The notes under the pieces: generated by a model
What the model was told of the DNA's origin: nothing
Seen by the model: the letters and a program-made list of their open reading frames with translations, nothing else
The model's database searches: none
Made by a program: the position numbers and the translations under genes
Shown: positions 55,733 to 63,837 of the stretch, piece after piece
Numbering within the stretch: the first letter of the stretch is position 1
Layout of the letters: every line of letters begins with the position of its first letter
Assembly (NCBI RefSeq): GCF_030246905.1
Contig: NZ_CP126741.1
Coordinates: 1,116,001-1,180,000, forward strand
Length of the DNA stretch: 64,000 nt
Source: Microbacterium sp. zg-Y818
GTDB taxonomy: Bacteria; Actinomycetota; Actinomycetes; Actinomycetales; Microbacteriaceae
Direction of reading: 5' to 3'

Positions 55733-56476
55733 TCAGCGCACCGGCCAGCTGCCGTCGAGGCTGTCGTCGGGGTCGAGCCGGCCGACCTTGATGAAGTACT
55801 CCGTGAGGCTTGCGGCCTGCGCCCGCGCCCAGGCGATCTGCTGCGTGTGCAGCTCCTGCGCCGTGGGGGGCAGCTGCGGCCCGAACCGCTCGGCGAGAGC
55901 CTGCGCGACCCGTCCGGCGGCGACCGCGTCGGCGCACGCGTCGTGGGCGCCTTCCAGCGGAACGGCGTAGTGCGCCGCGACGGCCTCGAGCGTGCGCTTG
56001 CCGCGGCGGTACCGGTCGTGCGCCTTGTCGAGGACGAGGGGATCGATGATGGGCCCGGGGGATCGAAGCGGGCGAACGCCGTGTCGCGCGGCTTCGTGCT
56101 TGAGCAGCGAGAAGTCGTAGCAGGCGTTGTAGGCGACCACCGGGATGCCGGAGGCGAAGAGCCCCCGCAGCATCTGCACGACGTCGGCGACGACTTCGGC
56201 TGCGGCCCGCCCCTCGGCGCGGGCGCGCGCCGTCGTGATGCCGTGCACCGCCGTCGCACCCTCGGGGATGTCGATGCCGGGGTCGGCGAGCCAGTCCCGG
56301 GCGTGCACGACCGAGCCGGAGCCGTCGATCACGCCGACGTGGGCGGTGACGATGCGGTCGCTCTCGACGTCGACGCCGGTCGTCTCGAGGTCGAAGACGC
56401 CGACGAGTCGCGTCCACGCCGGAATGCGCGCAGGCTCGGGAAAGCCGAGAAGCGGCTCGGGCTGCCACATCGTCAT
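55733..56476 (-). CDS. DnaQ-like 3'-5' exonuclease (DEDDh)
   Basis: This 247-residue RNase-T/epsilon-type exonuclease shows Exo I LVGVFDLETTGVDVESDRIV (Asp-X-Glu), Exo II VVAYNACYDFSLLKHEA (Asp) and Exo III HDACADAVAAGRVAQAL (His-X4-Asp), with AVHGIT between. The ATG at 56476 is chosen over one at 56506, because a TAGCGT box ends seven bases before 56476. It could proofread DNA polymerase III or process RNA; no polymerase gene is nearby. Confidence 0.9.
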   Translation of the reverse strand: MTMWQPEPLLGFPEPARIPAWTRLVGVFDLETTGVDVESDRIVTAHVGVIDGSGSVVHARDWLADPGIDIPEGATAVHGITTARARAEGRAAAEVVADVVQMLRGLFASGIPVVAYNACYDFSLLKHEAARHGVRPLRSPGPIIDPLVLDKAHDRYRRGKRTLEAVAAHYAVPLEGAHDACADAVAAGRVAQALAERFGPQLPPTAQELHTQQIAWARAQAASLTEYFIKVGRLDPDDSLDGSWPVR

Positions 56477-56483
56477 GTCGACA

Positions 56484-56541
56484 ACGCTAAAGCCGGGCGC
56501 CGACATCGGCGGGCAGGCACACCGGCGCCGCCTCTTAGACT
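56484..56541. promoter_or_regulatory. Divergent leaderless promoters: TAGCGT (minus) and TAGACT (plus)
   Basis: The minus-strand TAGCGT at 56489-56484 serves the exonuclease and the plus-strand TAGACT at 56536-56541 serves the hydrolase. Both end 6-7 bases before their start codons. The two boxes are 46 bp apart, so the -35 regions must interleave. Confidence 0.45.
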
Positions 56542-56547
56542 TGAAAG

Positions 56548-57447
56548 ATGACGGCCCCGCACCCCTATGCCGACTCGCTGGCGCGCATTCCGGTGCGCCG
56601 ACACGAGGTGGCGGTGCAGGGTGGCACGACCGCCTACTGGGAGTACGGTCCCGCCGCGGCGGAGCACACCATCGTGGCAGTGCACGGCTTCCGCGGCGAG
56701 CACCACGGCCTGGAGCCGGTGGTCGCGCACCTCGACGGCATCCGCGTGCTCATGCCCGACCTCCCCGGATTCGGCGAGACCGCCCCCCTTCCCGGCCGTC
56801 GCCACGACCTCGCCGCCTACGCCGAGTGGCTCGCAGACTTCGTCGCCGCGACCGCACCCGGAGCGGTGATCCTCGGGCACTCTTTCGGCTCCATCGTGGT
56901 CGCGGCGGCCGTCGCCGGCGGACTGGACACCCCGCGGGTGATCCTCGTGAACCCGATCGGCGCGCCGGCGCTGGAAGGCCCCCGTGGCATCCTCACCCGG
57001 CTGGCGGTCTTCTACTACTGGGCCGGTGCGCGGCTGCCTCGCCGCCTCGGCGATGCCGTGCTGCGCAGCGGCCTGATCGTGCGGGTCATGAGCATGTCGA
57101 TGACCAAGACCCGGGACCGAGCCCTGCGACGCTTCGTGCACGACCAGCACGACACGTACTTCTCGCGGTTCGCCGACCGCGACGTGCTGCACGACGCGTT
57201 CCTCGCCTCGGTGTCCAACGACATCCGCGCCTACGCTCCGGCGATCCACCAGCCGACCCTGCTGGTGGCCGCGGTGCAGGACGACATCACGCCCATCGAG
57301 GCGGAGCGGCACCTGGCGACGCTGTTCCCCGACGCGCAGCTGGTCGAGATCGACGGCGTGGGACACCTCATCCACTACGAGACGCCGCGGCCGGCAGCGA
57401 AGGCGATCAGGCGGTTTCTGCAGCCTTCCGCCGACGGTACGCGTTGA
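56548..57447 (+). CDS. Alpha/beta hydrolase
   Basis: This 299-residue alpha/beta-hydrolase has the oxyanion-hole VAVHGFRGEHHGLEPVVAHL, VLMPDLPGFGETAPLPGRRH, the nucleophile elbow VILGHSFGSIVVAAAVAGGL (Ser near residue 112), acid-region VAAVQDDITPIEAERHLATL and the final His in IDGVGHLIHYETPRPA. It matches haloperoxidase/lipase-like hydrolases; the substrate is unknown. Its last 41 bases overlap the convergent CGNR gene. Confidence 0.87.
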   Translation: MTAPHPYADSLARIPVRRHEVAVQGGTTAYWEYGPAAAEHTIVAVHGFRGEHHGLEPVVAHLDGIRVLMPDLPGFGETAPLPGRRHDLAAYAEWLADFVAATAPGAVILGHSFGSIVVAAAVAGGLDTPRVILVNPIGAPALEGPRGILTRLAVFYYWAGARLPRRLGDAVLRSGLIVRVMSMSMTKTRDRALRRFVHDQHDTYFSRFADRDVLHDAFLASVSNDIRAYAPAIHQPTLLVAAVQDDITPIEAERHLATLFPDAQLVEIDGVGHLIHYETPRPAAKAIRRFLQPSADGTR

Positions 57448-58000
57448 CGTTCATCCTGTTGCCGCAGTTGCCGGTGTCGCAGTACCGCTTCGAGCCGTTC
57501 TTGGAATAGTCGATGTACACCGACAGGCAGTCGTCGGCGGAGCAGATGCGCACTCGCTCGTAGGCATCGAGGCGGATGACGTCGACGAACGCCATCGCCG
57601 TCTCCACCAGGATGCGCGTGGCGAACGTGACGTCGTCGCGGGTGGCGTGGATGTGCCAGTCGTAGCCCTCGTGGATCACCAGCTGCGGCAGGGCGTGACC
57701 GTCGCGCAGCATGCCGTTGACCAGCGGCACGGCGCCGGAACGGTCGGTCAGCCAGAGTTCGTGCAGGCGGGGGCGGAGGGTGCGCACGGCCTCGAGTTCG
57801 CGCTGGTCGCCCGTGAAGGATCCGGTGTAGCGGTGCACCTCCAGGAACCGCTGCAGATCCGCTCTGTCCACCAGGCGGTCGACGCCGTCGGTGGCCGTCG
57901 CGGGCAGCGTGTTGACGAGGTCGACGGCCGCCGCGAGAGCTTGCGTCGTGTCACGAGCGAAGAGCACATTGACCCCTGACGTCGGTGAGCGTACCGTCAC
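57407..58000 (-). CDS. CGNR zinc-finger transcriptional regulator
   Basis: This 197-residue protein has an ABATE-like N-terminal domain (ALAAAVDLVNTLPATATDGV, LHELWLTDRSGAVPLVNGML). The C-terminal zinc finger has CSADDC followed by RYCDTGNCGNRMNVNAYRRR, with four Cys and the defining CGNR. Such proteins are thought to be stress-related regulators. The 3' end overlaps the hydrolase gene by 41 bp tail to tail. The short palindrome GTGA-A-TCAC (58003-58011) in the divergent spacer could be its operator. Start choice is not certain. Confidence 0.85.
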   Translation of the reverse strand: MTVRSPTSGVNVLFARDTTQALAAAVDLVNTLPATATDGVDRLVDRADLQRFLEVHRYTGSFTGDQRELEAVRTLRPRLHELWLTDRSGAVPLVNGMLRDGHALPQLVIHEGYDWHIHATRDDVTFATRILVETAMAFVDVIRLDAYERVRICSADDCLSVYIDYSKNGSKRYCDTGNCGNRMNVNAYRRRKAAETA

Positions 58001-58034
58001 CAGTGAATCACATCACACTCCTGACAGGCGGAGC

Positions 58035-59012
58035 ATGAGCACACGTACCTTACGGCCGTCCTCCGCCGTCGCCAGACCTCCGCGCGTGGCGACCTCGGGA
58101 CTCGTCATCGCGGTGGCCTCGGCCCTGGCGTTCTCCTTCTCCGGCCCGTTCCTGAAGCCGCTGCTGGAAGCGGGCTGGTCGCTCGGGGCTGTGTTGCTGG
58201 TGCGGATGGGGCTCGCCGGCCTAGTCCTCTCGCCGGCGCTCGTGCGGGCGCTGCGCCGCGAGCGCGGGTTCCTGCGCAGACACGGCGGCATCATCGTCGC
58301 CTTCGGACTGACCGCCGTGGCCGGCTGTCAATTGTTCTACTTCGCGGCGATGCAGCGGATGCCGGTGGCCGTGGCCCTGCTCATCCAGTACTTCGCGCCG
58401 GTGCTGCTCGTGCTCTGGGTGTGGGCGCGCACGCGCCGCGCACCGTCGAGGCTCGTCCTCGCGGGCTCTCTCGTCGCGATGGCCGGCCTCGTGCTGGTCG
58501 TGGACCTCACCGGTGCGCGCTTCGATCTGCTCGGCACGCTGTTCGCGCTGGGTGCGGCCACATGCACCGCCGTCTACTTCGCGATCGCCGAGCGCAGCGG
58601 CGATCGACTGCCGCCGCTGGCGCTGGCATCCGGCGGGCTGCTGATCGGAACGGGGCTGATCGGCGTGCTGCTCCTGACCGGCATCCTGCCGTTCGCCGCT
58701 CCTGAGGTGAGCGTGGTGCTGGCCGGCGTCGAGGTGCCGTGGTGGATGCCGCTGGCGTGGGTGGGCGCGATCGGCACGAGTCTCGGCTACGCGCTCGGCG
58801 TGGTGGCGGTGCCGCGCATCGGCGCGCGCGTAGCATCCTTCGTCGGACTGTCGGAGGTGCTGTTCACCCTGATGATGGCGTGGATCTTCCTGGGTGAGGC
58901 GCCGGCGCCCGTGCAGTTCGCCGGTGGGGCGCTCATCCTCGTCGGCGTCGTTCTGGTGCGGATGGATGCCACGCCCCGCGTGACGGTGGCGGCAGCGCCG
59001 GGCAGGCGCTGA
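58035..59012 (+). CDS. EamA-family (DMT superfamily) exporter
   Basis: This 325-residue membrane protein has ten predicted helices as two EamA repeats (ALAFSFSGPFLKPLLEAGWS, FYFAAMQRMPVAVALLIQYF; GALILVGVVLVRM at the end). Such transporters export amino acids or metabolites. The ATG has GGCGGAGC before it. It is divergent from the CGNR regulator and convergent with the Lrp/AsnC regulator, which suggests either might control it. Confidence 0.9.
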   Translation: MSTRTLRPSSAVARPPRVATSGLVIAVASALAFSFSGPFLKPLLEAGWSLGAVLLVRMGLAGLVLSPALVRALRRERGFLRRHGGIIVAFGLTAVAGCQLFYFAAMQRMPVAVALLIQYFAPVLLVLWVWARTRRAPSRLVLAGSLVAMAGLVLVVDLTGARFDLLGTLFALGAATCTAVYFAIAERSGDRLPPLALASGGLLIGTGLIGVLLLTGILPFAAPEVSVVLAGVEVPWWMPLAWVGAIGTSLGYALGVVAVPRIGARVASFVGLSEVLFTLMMAWIFLGEAPAPVQFAGGALILVGVVLVRMDATPRVTVAAAPGRR

Positions 59013-59019
59013 CGAGGCG

Positions 59020-59493
59020 TCAGGCCGCGCCGCGGGCCAACCCCATCAGCGGCCGGACGCGGTAGCCGATCACCTCTTCCATCACCAGCGACGTCTCCGA
59101 GCGCTCGACGCCCTCGATCGCGAGGATGCGCGCGTCGATGTCGAACAGGTGCTGAGTGTCACGGGCGGCCACCCGCACGACCAGGTCGACCGCGCCGCTG
59201 ATGCCGTGCGCCTGGATGACCTCGGGGATCTCGGCGATCTCGGCGGTGATCCGCGGCAGATCGGCCTGCCGGACCACGACGCTGAGCATCGCCTCGAGGG
59301 GGTAACCGAGGGCAGCGGGCGCCATCGCGCGCTCGTACGACAGGAAGACGCCGGCGCGGTCGAGCTTTCCCATGCGCGCCTGCACCGTGTTGCGCGAGAG
59401 TCCCAGTCGCTCGGACAGCGCCACGACCGTTTCGCGCGGGTCGTCCGCCAGGGCGTCCAACAGGGCCAGGTCGACGTGGTCCAGGGTGGTCAT
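59020..59493 (-). CDS. Lrp/AsnC-family regulator, probable BkdR-like
   Basis: This 157-residue regulator has an N-terminal helix-turn-helix (ETVVALSERLGLSRNTVQAR, then MGKLDRAGVF) and a C-terminal RAM ligand domain (IQAHGISGAVDLVVRVAARD). The ATG at 59493 is chosen because a TAGCGT box ends eight bases before it, so the upstream frame to 59511 would not be transcribed. It is divergent from a 2-oxoacid dehydrogenase operon, the arrangement of bkd activators that respond to branched-chain amino acids. Confidence 0.9.
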   Translation of the reverse strand: MTTLDHVDLALLDALADDPRETVVALSERLGLSRNTVQARMGKLDRAGVFLSYERAMAPAALGYPLEAMLSVVVRQADLPRITAEIAEIPEVIQAHGISGAVDLVVRVAARDTQHLFDIDARILAIEGVERSETSLVMEEVIGYRVRPLMGLARGAA

Positions 59494-59501
59494 AGTGCGA
59501 A

Positions 59502-59566
59502 ACGCTAGCACGCGACGCGCGGGCGGACACGCGCAAGATGCTCAATATCTCGGCGCGTGCTTGAGC
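59502..59566. promoter_or_regulatory. Lrp-gene -10 box and candidate Lrp operator in the bkd divergent spacer
   Basis: The minus-strand TAGCGT (59507-59502) drives the regulator. Next to it GCTCAA (59540-59545) and TTGAGC (59561-59566) form an inverted repeat with a 15-bp AT-containing spacer, in keeping with Lrp-type half-sites. It lies about 95 bp before the E1 alpha gene. Confidence 0.4.
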
Positions 59567-59660
59567 TAGGTGCTGTGTCGACGTACGCTCGCGGCAGTCG
59601 GCGACGAGGCCGACGCGGACCGACGGAGCCCCCACAAGGGGCGCCGGGACGGAGGCGACG

Positions 59661-60797
59661 ATGACGTATCTCCCGAGCACGACGACCGATCCCGACACCG
59701 ACATGGGGCCGGTGGCGCAGGTGATCACCCCCGACGGAGAGCGGATCGTCGATCCGACTCTGGAGCCGTGGGTGGACGGCATCTCAGACGACCTGCTCGT
59801 CGACCTCTATCGCGACATGGTGCGCACCCGGCGCCTGGACGGGGAGGGCGTCGCCCTGCAGCGGCAGGGCCAACTGGGCCTCTGGGCGCCGTGCGAAGGG
59901 CAGGAGGCTGTGCAGGTCGGCACGGCGCGCGCCCTGCGGGCGGCCGACTTCGTCTTTCCGAGCTACCGCGAGTCGGGCGTGCAGCTGGTGCGCGGCGCGA
60001 CGCCGACCGAGCTGATCCAGGTCTGGCGCGGCGAGGAGCAGTCGATGGGCGACCCCTTCATCCGACGCACGGCCGGCCCGCAGATCATCATCGGGGCGCA
60101 GACCCTGCACGCCGTGGGGTACGCGATGGGCATCCAGCGCGCGGAGGCGCTCGGAGAGGCCCCCAGCGACGACGTGGCCGTCACCTACTTCGGCGACGGC
60201 GCCTCCAGTCAGGGCGACGTGCACGAGGCCATGGTGTTCGCCGCATCCTTCGGAGCCCCGGTGGTCTTCGTCTGCTCCAACAACCAGTGGGCGATCTCGG
60301 AGCCCGTCCGCGTGCAGTCCCGTACGCCGCTGGCCGCGCGGGCGCCCGCCTTCGGCATCCCGAGTCTGCGTGTGGACGGCAACGACGTGCTCGCCTGCTA
60401 CGGCGCGATGCGCTGGGCGCTGGAGCGCGCGCGCAGCGGGTCGGGACCGGCCTACATCGAGGCGGTCACCTACCGCATGGGTCCCCACACCACCGCGGAC
60501 GACCCGACGCGCTACCGCGATCCCGCCGAGCTCTCGCGGTGGCGCGGGCGCGACCCGATCGCCCGGGTGCACGCGCTGCTGCGCGCGAGCGGGGCGCTGA
60601 ACGATCAGCGTGAGGCAGACATCGCGGCCGATGCCGACACCCTGGCCGCCGAGGTGCGCGCCGCGTGCCTGTCGTACCGCACGCGCGACCCGCTGACGGT
60701 CTTCGACGAGGTCTATGCGGAGCCGCATGCCGGGCTCGAGGCTCAGCGCAAGGCCCATTCCGCCTACCTCGACGGCTTCGAGGAGGGGGTGTCATGA
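59661..60797 (+). CDS. bkdA: 2-oxoacid (branched-chain) dehydrogenase E1 alpha subunit
   Basis: This 378-residue ThDP-dependent subunit decarboxylates 2-oxoacids. It shows QGQLGLWAPCEGQEAVQVGT, the phosphate-site SYRESGVQLVRG, the ThDP motif YFGDGASSQGDVHEAMVFAA with SNNQWAIS, and YRMGPHTTADDPTRYRDPAE (the region that is phosphorylation-controlled in mitochondria). The GPHTT/ADDPTRY pattern fits branched-chain rather than pyruvate enzymes. The ATG follows GGAGGCGACG. It overlaps the E1 beta gene by 4 bp. Confidence 0.9.
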   Translation: MTYLPSTTTDPDTDMGPVAQVITPDGERIVDPTLEPWVDGISDDLLVDLYRDMVRTRRLDGEGVALQRQGQLGLWAPCEGQEAVQVGTARALRAADFVFPSYRESGVQLVRGATPTELIQVWRGEEQSMGDPFIRRTAGPQIIIGAQTLHAVGYAMGIQRAEALGEAPSDDVAVTYFGDGASSQGDVHEAMVFAASFGAPVVFVCSNNQWAISEPVRVQSRTPLAARAPAFGIPSLRVDGNDVLACYGAMRWALERARSGSGPAYIEAVTYRMGPHTTADDPTRYRDPAELSRWRGRDPIARVHALLRASGALNDQREADIAADADTLAAEVRAACLSYRTRDPLTVFDEVYAEPHAGLEAQRKAHSAYLDGFEEGVS

Positions 60798-61804
60798 CCG
60801 CGCTCACCATGGCCAAGGCGCTCAACGCCGCGCTGGGACGCGCGCTGGCGGACGACCCGTCGGTGCTCATCATGGGGGAGGACGTCGGCACCCTGGGTGG
60901 CGTGTTCCGCATCACCGACGGCCTGCTCGGGGCACACGGGGCGAGCCGGGTGATCGACACCCCGCTGGCCGAATCCGGCATCGTGGGAACCGCCGTGGGG
61001 CTGGCGTACCGCGGGTTCCGACCCGTCGTCGAGATCCAGTTCGACGGCTTCGTCTACCCCGCGTTCGACCAGATCGTCTGCCAGGTGGCGAAGCTGCACT
61101 ACCGCACGCGGGGCGCGGTGCGGATGCCGCTGACGGTGCGCATTCCCTGGGCGGGCGGCGTCGGAGCGGCCGAGCACCACTCCGAGTCGCCGGAGGCGTA
61201 CTTCGTGCACACGTCGGGCCTGCGGGTCGTCGCGGTGTCGAACCCGTCGGACGCCTACTTCATGCTGCGCCAGGCGATCGCGTGCGACGACCCGGTGGTG
61301 TTTTTCGAGCCCAAGCGGCTCTACCACGTCAAGGGCGAGGTCGACCTCGATGCCGCGCTCGCCGATGCCCCGCCGATGGGGCTCGCGCGCGTCGTGCGCG
61401 CCGGCAGCGATGCGACCGTCGTGACCTACGGCGCGCAGGTGACCACGGCCCTGGAAGCGGCCGAGGCGGCCGCCGACGACGGGGTGTCGCTGGAAGTCAT
61501 CGACCTGCGGTCGCTGTCGCCGGTGGACTATGACACGGTCGCGGCATCCGTCCGCCGCACCGGTCGGGTCGTGATCACCCACGAGGCCCCCGGAGAGGCG
61601 GGCGTCGGGGCGGAGGTCGCCGCAGGCATCACCGAGCGCTGCTTCCACCACCTCGAGGCGCCGCCGCTGCGGGTCACCGGCCACGACATCCCGTATCCGC
61701 CCGCGAAGCTGGAGCGGCACCACCTGCCCGACCTCGACCGCATCCTCGACGCGGTGGACCGCGTGCTAGAGCGACCCCACAGCCTCTCGGAGGCGGCGCA
61801 GTGA
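60794..61804 (+). CDS. bkdB: 2-oxoacid (branched-chain) dehydrogenase E1 beta subunit
   Basis: This 336-residue subunit completes the E1 heterotetramer. Typical stretches are LIMGEDVGTLGGVFRITDGL, IDTPLAESGIVGTAVGLAYR, IQFDGFVYPAFDQIVCQVAK, the Glu-bearing GVGAAEHHSESPEAYFVHTS, and the C-terminal SLEVIDLRSLSPVDYDTVAA. Its ATG overlaps the E1 alpha stop (ATGA), and its stop overlaps the E2 GTG by 4 bp. Confidence 0.93.
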   Translation: MTALTMAKALNAALGRALADDPSVLIMGEDVGTLGGVFRITDGLLGAHGASRVIDTPLAESGIVGTAVGLAYRGFRPVVEIQFDGFVYPAFDQIVCQVAKLHYRTRGAVRMPLTVRIPWAGGVGAAEHHSESPEAYFVHTSGLRVVAVSNPSDAYFMLRQAIACDDPVVFFEPKRLYHVKGEVDLDAALADAPPMGLARVVRAGSDATVVTYGAQVTTALEAAEAAADDGVSLEVIDLRSLSPVDYDTVAASVRRTGRVVITHEAPGEAGVGAEVAAGITERCFHHLEAPPLRVTGHDIPYPPAKLERHHLPDLDRILDAVDRVLERPHSLSEAAQ

Positions 61805-63108
61805 TCTCGGGGTTCCGGCTTCCCGACTTGGGTGAGGGTCTTCCCGAGGCGGAGCTCGTGCAATGGCTCGTGGCGGAGGGCGACGAGGTCGCGCTCAACC
61901 AGGTGCTGGCGGAGGTCGAGACGGCCAAGGCGGTCGTCGAGCTGCCGTCGCCGCACGCCGGCCGCGTGACCACCCTGCATGCTGCGGCCGGCGACGTGAT
62001 CGCAGTGGGAAGCGTCATCGTCTCGTTCGAGCTCGACGCGCCCGCGGGCACGCCGGCCGACGACGCGCCGCAGCCGCACTTGGTCGGCTACGGCGCCGCC
62101 CCGGCATCCGCGGGTCGTCCCCAGCGCCGCAGACGTGCCGGCGGCGGACGCGCGACACTCGAGACGGAGGCCGTCGCAGACGCCCCGCACGACGAGGTTC
62201 GGGCGCTCGAGCCGGAGCCATCGCTCGGCGAGCGCCCCCGGTCGACCCCGCCGGTGCGCAAGCTCGCCAAGGACCTCGGGGTGGACCTGCTGCTGGTGAC
62301 ACCCACGGGGAGCGAGGGCCTCATCACCCGCGCCGACGTGGAGCAGTACGCCGAGCGCCTCGCCGCGGCGCCCGCGCCCGCGGCGCAGCCCGCGCCTGCC
62401 GTCGCACCCGACGACGACATCACCCGCATCCTCGTGCGGGGCGTCCGCCGCTTCACCGCCCAGGCGATGGTGCGAAGCGCCTTCACAGCGCCGCACGCGA
62501 CGGTGTTCCTGAGCGTCGACGTCACCGAGACGATGCGGCTGCTCGACGAGCTGCGGGACGACCGGCGCTTGGCGGGGCACCGCATCGGCATTCTCGCTGT
62601 GGCGGCCAAGGCCGCGTGCCTGGCGCTCGCGCACCACCCCATGCTCAACGCGCGGTGGGACGGCGACGAGATCGTGCAGTTCCGACGTGTGCATCTGGGC
62701 ATCGCCGCGGCCACCGAGCGAGGGCTGGTCGTTCCGAATGTGAAGGATGCCGACGCTCTCACGCTCGTCGACCTCGCGGACGCCATCGCGAGGCTCGCCG
62801 AGACGGCGCGCGCCGGTCGCACCGAGCCGTCGGCGCTGTCGGGCGGGACGTTCTCGATCACGAACGTGGGGGTGTTCGGCGTCGACGCCGGCACGCCGAT
62901 CCTGAACCCGGGGGAGGCGGGAATTCTCGCGCTCGGCAGCGTGCGACGGATGCCGTGGGAGCATGACGGCCAGGTGGCGCTGCGGGAGGTGCTGACCCTC
63001 AGTCTGTCGTTCGACCACCGGCTCGTCGACGGCGAGCAGGGAGCGCGGTTCCTCGCCGACGTCGGCGCGGTGCTGCGGCAGCCGGGGCGGGCGATGCTGC
63101 TGCGGTGA
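61801..63108 (+). CDS. bkdC: 2-oxoacid dehydrogenase E2 (dihydrolipoamide acyltransferase)
   Basis: This 435-residue acyltransferase is the core of the complex. It has one lipoyl domain (residues 1-80, lipoyl Lys in AEVETAKAVVELPSP), a peripheral-subunit-binding domain (PPVRKLAKDLGVDLLLVTPT, about 145-180), and a catalytic domain ending in the active-site LSFDHRLVDGEQGARFL. The linkers are Ala/Pro-rich. An E3 (lipoamide dehydrogenase) gene is not in the window, so E3 must be shared with another complex. Confidence 0.95.
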   Translation: MISGFRLPDLGEGLPEAELVQWLVAEGDEVALNQVLAEVETAKAVVELPSPHAGRVTTLHAAAGDVIAVGSVIVSFELDAPAGTPADDAPQPHLVGYGAAPASAGRPQRRRRAGGGRATLETEAVADAPHDEVRALEPEPSLGERPRSTPPVRKLAKDLGVDLLLVTPTGSEGLITRADVEQYAERLAAAPAPAAQPAPAVAPDDDITRILVRGVRRFTAQAMVRSAFTAPHATVFLSVDVTETMRLLDELRDDRRLAGHRIGILAVAAKAACLALAHHPMLNARWDGDEIVQFRRVHLGIAAATERGLVVPNVKDADALTLVDLADAIARLAETARAGRTEPSALSGGTFSITNVGVFGVDAGTPILNPGEAGILALGSVRRMPWEHDGQVALREVLTLSLSFDHRLVDGEQGARFLADVGAVLRQPGRAMLLR

Positions 63109-63135
63109 CCGGACGGCAGACCGGCCGATGCTCGG

Positions 63136-63732
63136 TCAGGCCATGAGGCTCGCGCGCGCCATCGTCGTCAGGATGCTGCGGAGTTGAGCATCGCCGATGC
63201 CCTCGCGAGCCGCATGCAGGCTGTACGGGGTCGAGTTGATGAGACCGAAGCACGCGTGCGCGCGCACGCGCAGGGCCGCCGCCGGGACGGCGTGGCGCAC
63301 GCCGTCGAGCACGATGACCCACAGCTCCACGTACTCGCGCTGCAGCCGCCGCACTGTGCGCCGGTCGGCGTCGGAGAGGCTCGCAAGCTCGCGGTCCTGC
63401 ACGCGGATGACGTCCGCCGAGGTGAGGGCGAAGTCGACGTGGAACGCGATGAGCGCATCGAGCGTGTCGTCAGACGGGCGCCCGGCGGCCACCACCGCCC
63501 CGCCGCCGTCGAGCAGGGTGCGGCTGACGCCCACGAGGATCGCCCCGAGCAGGGCCTGCTTGTTGGGGAAGTGGCGGTACACCGCGGGGCCGGTGATGCC
63601 CACGGCGGTGCCGAGGTCTTCCAGGCTCACCCCCGCGAAGCCCCGCTCGGCGAACAGGCGCGCGGCTTCTCGCAGCAGTGCCGCCTGGCGGTCGGCTTTG
63701 GCTCGTTCTCGGTCGGTCAGTCCCGTTGTCAT
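63136..63732 (-). CDS. TetR-family regulator, probable acyl-CoA catabolism repressor
   Basis: This 198-residue protein has the TetR helix-turn-helix (ARLFAERGFAGVSLEDLGTA, then VGITGPAVYRHFPNKQALLG) and a ligand domain resembling the SACE_7040/KstR-like group (FALTSADVIRVQDRELASLS). It is divergent from a gene for an acyl-CoA carboxylase beta subunit, and inverted repeats lie between. Repression lifted by an acyl-CoA intermediate of leucine breakdown is a reasonable inference. Confidence 0.9.
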   Translation of the reverse strand: MTTGLTDRERAKADRQAALLREAARLFAERGFAGVSLEDLGTAVGITGPAVYRHFPNKQALLGAILVGVSRTLLDGGGAVVAAGRPSDDTLDALIAFHVDFALTSADVIRVQDRELASLSDADRRTVRRLQREYVELWVIVLDGVRHAVPAAALRVRAHACFGLINSTPYSLHAAREGIGDAQLRSILTTMARASLMA

Positions 63733-63734
63733 CT

Positions 63735-63780
63735 CAGTTAATCCTCGCTAACCTGAAACCCCGGTTAGTGACAACTAACC
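63735..63780. promoter_or_regulatory. TetR operators in the divergent spacer
   Basis: GGTTAG (63763-63768) and CTAACC (63775-63780) form a 6-bp inverted repeat with a 6-bp spacer. A second, looser GTTA/TAAC pair lies at 63737-63752, close to the TetR start. The first would cover the -35 zone of the carboxylase promoter, so one protein could repress both genes. Confidence 0.6.
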
Positions 63781-63794
63781 ACGCGCGTCGCCCG

Positions 63795-63800
63795 TAGACA
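63795..63800 (+). promoter_or_regulatory. -10 box (TAGACA) of the acyl-CoA carboxylase gene
   Basis: TAGACA lies 38 bp before the ATG and 15 bp after the TetR operator. The leader is about 30 nt and ends in ACGGAGACAGC, a fair ribosome site. Confidence 0.45.
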
Positions 63801-63837
63801 ATCTGTGTGACGCGATCGTGACGTCGACGGAGACAGC

